Source of the DNA: Gnetum montanum
Taxonomy: Eukaryota; Streptophyta; Gnetopsida; Gnetales; Gnetaceae
NCBI GenBank assembly: GCA_015680685.1
Contig: MNCI01030164.1
Location: 68,841 to 132,840, forward strand
DNA: 64,000 nucleotides
Reading direction: 5' to 3'
The notes beneath the pieces are model-generated. The model had not been told where the DNA came from, did not search any database, and saw only the letters and a list, made by a program, of their open reading frames with translations. The position numbers were made by a program, and so were the translations under genes. Of the stretch, positions 59,845 to 64,000 are shown piece after piece. The number at the start of each line of letters is the position of its first letter. Positions within the stretch are counted from its first letter, which is position 1.

Positions 59845-59861
59845 CTTCCCAGCAATGATGC
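59845..59861 (-). promoter_or_regulatory. PBS of the second E copy
   Basis: The minus strand reads GCATCATTGCTGGGAAG after CTATCATCA, comparable to TTGGCACCGTTGTTGGGGA after CTCATCA in element A. Confidence 0.5.
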
Positions 59862-61116
59862 TGATGATAGGAATCTTGCCAATTTTTAACTAGTGGAGTT
59901 TATTATACAAATCACAATGCATTCTAGTGGTAAGCTTCAAGGATAATGTTAAATGAGTTTCCATGAACACTTGTATATATTACTATGTTTAAAGCATATT
60001 AAAGAAATTATAACATATATGGTATAGATTAAGACCCATGTTGTCATGGTGATAGAGATGAAGAAATATTTATGATTTTATATTTTATAATTTTTATGAA
60101 TTTTATAATTATAATAACAAAATGATAATAAACACATGAATTACAATTCCTATTAGGGACAGCTGTAGTCCTTGTATTGTGATCCCTCTTAAGGACATGT
60201 GCAACTTCAGATATAAGATACAAATAAAATGACTCTTAATTATAGCCTCAATAGCCCAACATCATGTCATATAGTTATGAACTACATGGATAAGGTTGAA
60301 TCATTGTAGCTTATGAAAATAAGAAATAAATAAATATTTTTATTTTTTAATATTTTATAATATTTTTAGTACTTCAATATTAAGACATTAATGGTAGAAA
60401 TAAGGAAAAACCATAAGCTTTATTCACTACACAAACACTAGACTCAGGCTACATAAGCATGATAGCACTCTAATAGAGTTTTGTTGCACTTGTGAAAGCA
60501 AAAACTTAGAACACATACAAAATAAGAAGAAACTCACTTATCCAACCGAGGAATATCTTTTCACATGAACTTGGCTATCAAAAGTTAAAATGAAATGCTT
60601 GAAATTAAGTTGTACAATGTGAGAGCTTATCCCAAGTATTTATAGTTTTTACAACATAAAGGTAGGGGTTCACTAATGGTTAGGCATTAATTGAGATCCA
60701 TCAACATAGTCCATGCATTTGTGAAATATGCTAAAGAAGAAAGGTAAGAAAAAGGGTTAAACTAAGCCACCAAGAGGATGCAACAACACCCATAAACTAA
60801 CATAGGAGATGTGCTAATGTAGGATAGTTAGCAGACCCTTACCCTACACACTTTACCGACATTTCTTAGATGAAAGCCAAAATGCCAATAAACATATTAG
60901 AAGCTTCCAAAGGTCTCTGAACAACGTCATAAACATATTGAAAAATCCAAACCATGAACTAATCTTGCAAGTACAAAATGGAAGGCTAGGATGTAAAACA
61001 AGGAGCTGGAAACCTCAATCATGCATTAGAAAAAATCATAAACACAAGGTGCATTAAATACATCCCGAATCCAGGGCTCACAATTGACTCATAAAATGCC
61101 ACTGGATGACTCGTCA
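59862..61116 (-). repeat. LTR of a second E copy
   Basis: About 1255 bp, matching 19336-20527 over 59945-61116. The minus-strand TATA-type CTATAAATACTTGGG lies near 60640. The PBS at its lower side makes it a 5' LTR. Confidence 0.65.
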
Positions 61117-61239
61117 CTTGCATTACTAGGCTACCTTTGATGAACATAAGGATATACTGATCTCCAGTTCTATTTTGACTTCACCTACCCCAAGTTAACC
61201 ATTCAAAATTTTTACTAAGAAATCAAAAGAAGGTTATGG

Positions 61240-61530
61240 ATGTATCCTTATGCAACAAAGAAAAGTAGTAGCCTATGCCTCACACTAGCTTAAGCCTCAT
61301 GAGATATGCTACCCCATGCATGACCTTGAATTGGGAGTAGTGATGCTTTCCTTAAAGGCTTAATGATACTATTTATTCCAAAAATCTAGATGGATCACAA
61401 GGGATTATTATATTTGATGAATCACCCTCACTTAAACCTACATGAGAGGAGGTAGTTTGAGCTATTGACCAAAATTGATTTTACCATCTAGTATTAGCCA
61501 AGCAAAAGTAATGTTGTTACACATGCCTTG
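61240..61530 (+). pseudogene. RNase H of the 3' chromovirus
   Basis: Fragments RKVVAYAS-like (about 61255), DHKGLLYLMNHP (about 61391-61425) and HLNLHEREVV (about 61428-61458) match the gypsy RNase H order K-V-x-A-Y-A-S ... D-H-x-x-L-x-Y-L ... N-x-R-x-x-R-W. The frame then reads FYHLVLAKQK, where YHPGKAN is usual. Multiple TAG stops. Confidence 0.7.
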
Positions 61531-61899
61531 GGTCATGTGGCTACTAAGAGCCATATTTTGGTGATTCAGTTTAGGTAAGATTCGTGCAAAGCACAAATGT
61601 GATCCTTGGTGCAAGGAACTTAAGCATCCTGATGATCCTTCTATAATAGTTTATGATTTTAGGTTAATGATTGGGTGTGTATGCTTGATTTCTTATGGTA
61701 ACATCTATTAGATGAAGCTTACCTTAGTAGGCAATAGATGTATCCAATTAGCAATAATATGTACTAGATTCTAAAGAGTTTGTATTGGTGACTAAGCATG
61801 AAGAAACATATTGAAGTTTTTGTGATTACATGTTACGTTTATTAGTTGAATAAACTTAAACACCAACAACAAAGTGGCTACTTGTATGCTTACACTCTT

Positions 61900-62985
61900 C
61901 TATAGTAAAAGTGTGAGGTGATCAAGATGGATTTCATCATTAGTTTACCTTGCACTAAATTTGGAAAGAACGCTAGCCTTGTTGTTGTGGACTTGTTAAC
62001 CAAGTTAGTGCATTTCCTAGCTACAAAGACATTAGTCAACATAAAGGATGTTATGCAATTGTTCATCTCTAAGGTTATATAATTGCATGACATTCCTACC
62101 AATATTTTCTTGGGTCATGATGCCAAATTTACTTCTCAATTTTGGCATGCATTCATGGATAGCCTAGGTGCTAGGTTGAGTTTGGCTTTAGTTGATCATT
62201 CACAAACTGATAGTTACGTTCATAGAGTTAACCAAGTCTTGGAGAAAATGCATTGGTCTTGTGCTTTACAATTTTTAGTAAGTTAGGATTGTCTATTATT
62301 ATTGACATAGTTTTCTTATAATAATATCTATTAACCTACTCTTAAGGTAGCACTATATGAAGCTTTATATAGGAGACCTTAGAAGGCTCCCTTATGTTGG
62401 GATATGATTAATGATAGGTAGCATATTAGCTTAAACATTGTGTTGAGGATGACAAAGTATATTAGGGATATTTGTGAGCAACTTAAAGTAGCTAAGGATT
62501 GTCAAGTGAGCTACGTGAACCATAGGAGGAGGCCTCTTAAGTTTGTGGTTGATGACAAGGTGTTTGTTCATGTCTCTTCACTAAAAGGCTTAGTGCATTT
62601 TAGTCAAAAAGAAAAAATTACATCTTATTACATTGGATCATTTCATATTCTTTAGTGTATTAAAGATGTTGTATACTATGTTAATTTACCTCCACATCTT
62701 TCAAGCATGCATGATGTATTTCATGTCTCAATGCTACAGTACATCCTTGATGATAGTCACAACATTCATTAGACTAAGGTTTAGCTTCAAGCTAATTCCT
62801 CTTATGTGAAATGTTCCATTAGGATCATGGACTAGATCGAGCATTAGTTGCACAATCGAATAGTTCCCATAATGAAGGTCTTGTGCAATAATCATGTTTC
62901 ACACAAGACTACTTAGAGGCTTGAATTTTATTTATGTTCTTCCCATCTTAGATCTTTTGGTAGAAAGATTCTAGAGGTGAAAGGA
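61900..62985 (+). pseudogene. Integrase and C-terminal domain of the 3' chromovirus
   Basis: The core starts KMDFIISLPCTKFGKNASLV (about 61926-61985) and VVDLLTKLVHFLATKT, the MDFVxxLP...VVDRLTKxAHF block with both aspartates. DIPTNIFLGHDAKFTSQFWH (about 62089-62150) carries the second catalytic Asp region; the usual SD reads GHD. The later QTDSYVHRVNQVLE matches QTDGQTERxNQxLE. VDDKVFVHVSSLKGLVHFSQ (about 62545-62605) is the GDxVxL block, and LPPHLSSMHDVFHVSML (about 62687-62737) ends the domain. Confidence 0.82.
62973..62985 (+). promoter_or_regulatory. PPT of the 3' chromovirus
   Basis: TAGAGGTGAAAGGA lies directly before TGTAACACTCC, the usual start of many plant chromovirus LTRs. Confidence 0.65.
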
Positions 62986-64000
62986 TGTAACACTCCATAT
63001 TTTTGGTACATTGATATGTATGATCTTTATAAAGTTTTGATGCTTGTTCTTAGGTGTATGTTTTATGCTTGTTATTAGTTTGGCATAATTTTTAGACGTT
63101 TCTTGAGATGCTTGAATATTAATGTTGTTATTTATATTTAAATTCATAGATATTTTATTGTCATCTAGTAGGTGTGCATTAATCCTATTGTTGAGAGTAG
63201 TAGGACATGGCATGCTTAGCTTGATTTCTAGAGTTATATTTTATTTTTATGACCTTTCTTGATGTAGTTTTGGTAACTTCATGTTTAATAATTAATCAAT
63301 ATTTTTATTTATTAGTATGAGTAGAAGTTGGGATATATTTTTGGTTTATTGATTTTATGGTATTTTCTCCTTTAATTAATTTAGCAAGTCTTAAAGTTAC
63401 ATGAGATTATAAGTAGTTGTTTGTGTAATGGACAAAATTTATAAAATTATTCAATTTCTTGTTTTCTTCCATTCTTTAGTTTTTGGTAAACTCCATTAAA
63501 ACTACTATGGTTTCTTCTCTCAATACACTTTGACAATTCAAGAGAGGTGTTATGAAGATTGGAGGTGGAGCAAGTGCTGATGGATTGTAGATCAATTACA
63601 TAGATTATTTGGATCCTTGATATTTTTCTCTCCTCTCTTATGGACTTTCATCATGCAGATTCAGAGGTGAGTAATCTTGGCATCTTTTCCATTTACAGTT
63701 GTAGGATTATGGACATTCATAATATTTTTCCATATGATATAATGTTTTTGGATTGGTGGCCATTGCTTTGAATACTGGTAATGTTGAATCAATAGATTTT
63801 GCATGTTAGATTTTTGGTTTCTAGTAATGTTGTTTCATCATTTTTCAACATGATTTTTATAGAATTCATTTCAATAGTTCTTTAAATTTTTATTTTATTA
63901 TTTATAACCTTAGTTATTATAATTAACTATTATAATTATCTTAATTCTTGTGTGGATGTGCTCTAGAATTTTTAAGAGTGAGATAAGATTTATTTTCTCA
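62986..64000 (+). repeat. 3' LTR of the chromovirus (cut by window end)
   Basis: Starts TGTAACACTCCATATTTTTG after the PPT. No partner LTR is in the window, so the right end is unknown; some of the last bases may already be flanking DNA. Confidence 0.55.

Larger units (their letters stand above)
61200..64000 (+). mobile_element. 3' half of a plus-strand Ty3/gypsy chromovirus-like element
   Basis: RNase H, integrase, C-terminal domain, PPT and 3' LTR start follow in gypsy order. The 5' half with gag, protease and most of RT is missing at the junction with the E LTR. Confidence 0.7.

Overview
The window looks like transposon-dominated intergenic DNA from a land plant with a very large, slowly purged genome. 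A gymnosperm such as a conifer fits best, but no base in the window proves the taxon. It is AT-rich, and reading frames are broken every few dozen codons. Nearly all recognisable coding sequence is decayed LTR-retrotransposon protein. I see no intact host gene, tRNA, rRNA, CRISPR array or bacterial feature. Two single ambiguous bases (1066 and 50790) mark assembly uncertainty.

Layout. 1-10440: element B, minus strand, a gag-protease element without RT or integrase, carrying a solo LTR (3310-4284) and an extra decayed coiled-coil ORF near its 3' end. About 10970-18500: element C, plus strand, a Tat-like Ty3/gypsy element with RT, an RNase H region, a second RNase H-like region and integrase. 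18542-19335: tandem hairpins and a B-type LTR fragment. 19336-34737: element E, minus strand, a relative of B (3' LTR, coiled-coil ORF, second unrecognised ORF, gag-protease). It is split by chromovirus F (about 21760-27142), which is itself split by a GC-rich, probably LINE-derived insert (23665-24100). 34738-41695: element A, plus strand, complete with both LTRs, PBS and PPT, but coding only a gag-type protein. About 41990-45050: an internally deleted, C-like element on the minus strand. 45474-53600: a degraded host-type gene on the minus strand, cut by a complete Ty1/copia element (46450-52382). 53650-54140: a TAGCGT-rich stretch. 55569-59085: Tat-like element D (gag-protease plus LTR), inserted into a second E copy (LTR 59862-61116). 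61200-64000: plus-strand chromovirus 3' half with the start of its 3' LTR.

The most interesting signal is the A/B/E group. A and B have LTRs of about 0.9-1.0 kb starting TGATRAATCA or a close derivative, and a PBS resembling GCACCGTTGTTGGGGA; the second E copy has a looser PBS match of the same type. A encodes gag only; B and E encode gag-protease. No RT or integrase is visible in any of them, which matches the published class of TR-GAG (non-autonomous, gag-bearing) retrotransposons. A PPT-like sequence, AGTCATGGGGG, recurs inside A and B as well as at A's 3' LTR edge, with degraded versions in E. B and E also carry an unrecognised sense-strand ORF followed by a coiled-coil ORF between the internal PPT-like site and the 3' LTR.

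The other notable locus is the host pseudogene. Removing the copia element and one copy of its 5-bp target duplication brings back a reading frame that runs straight through the insertion site.
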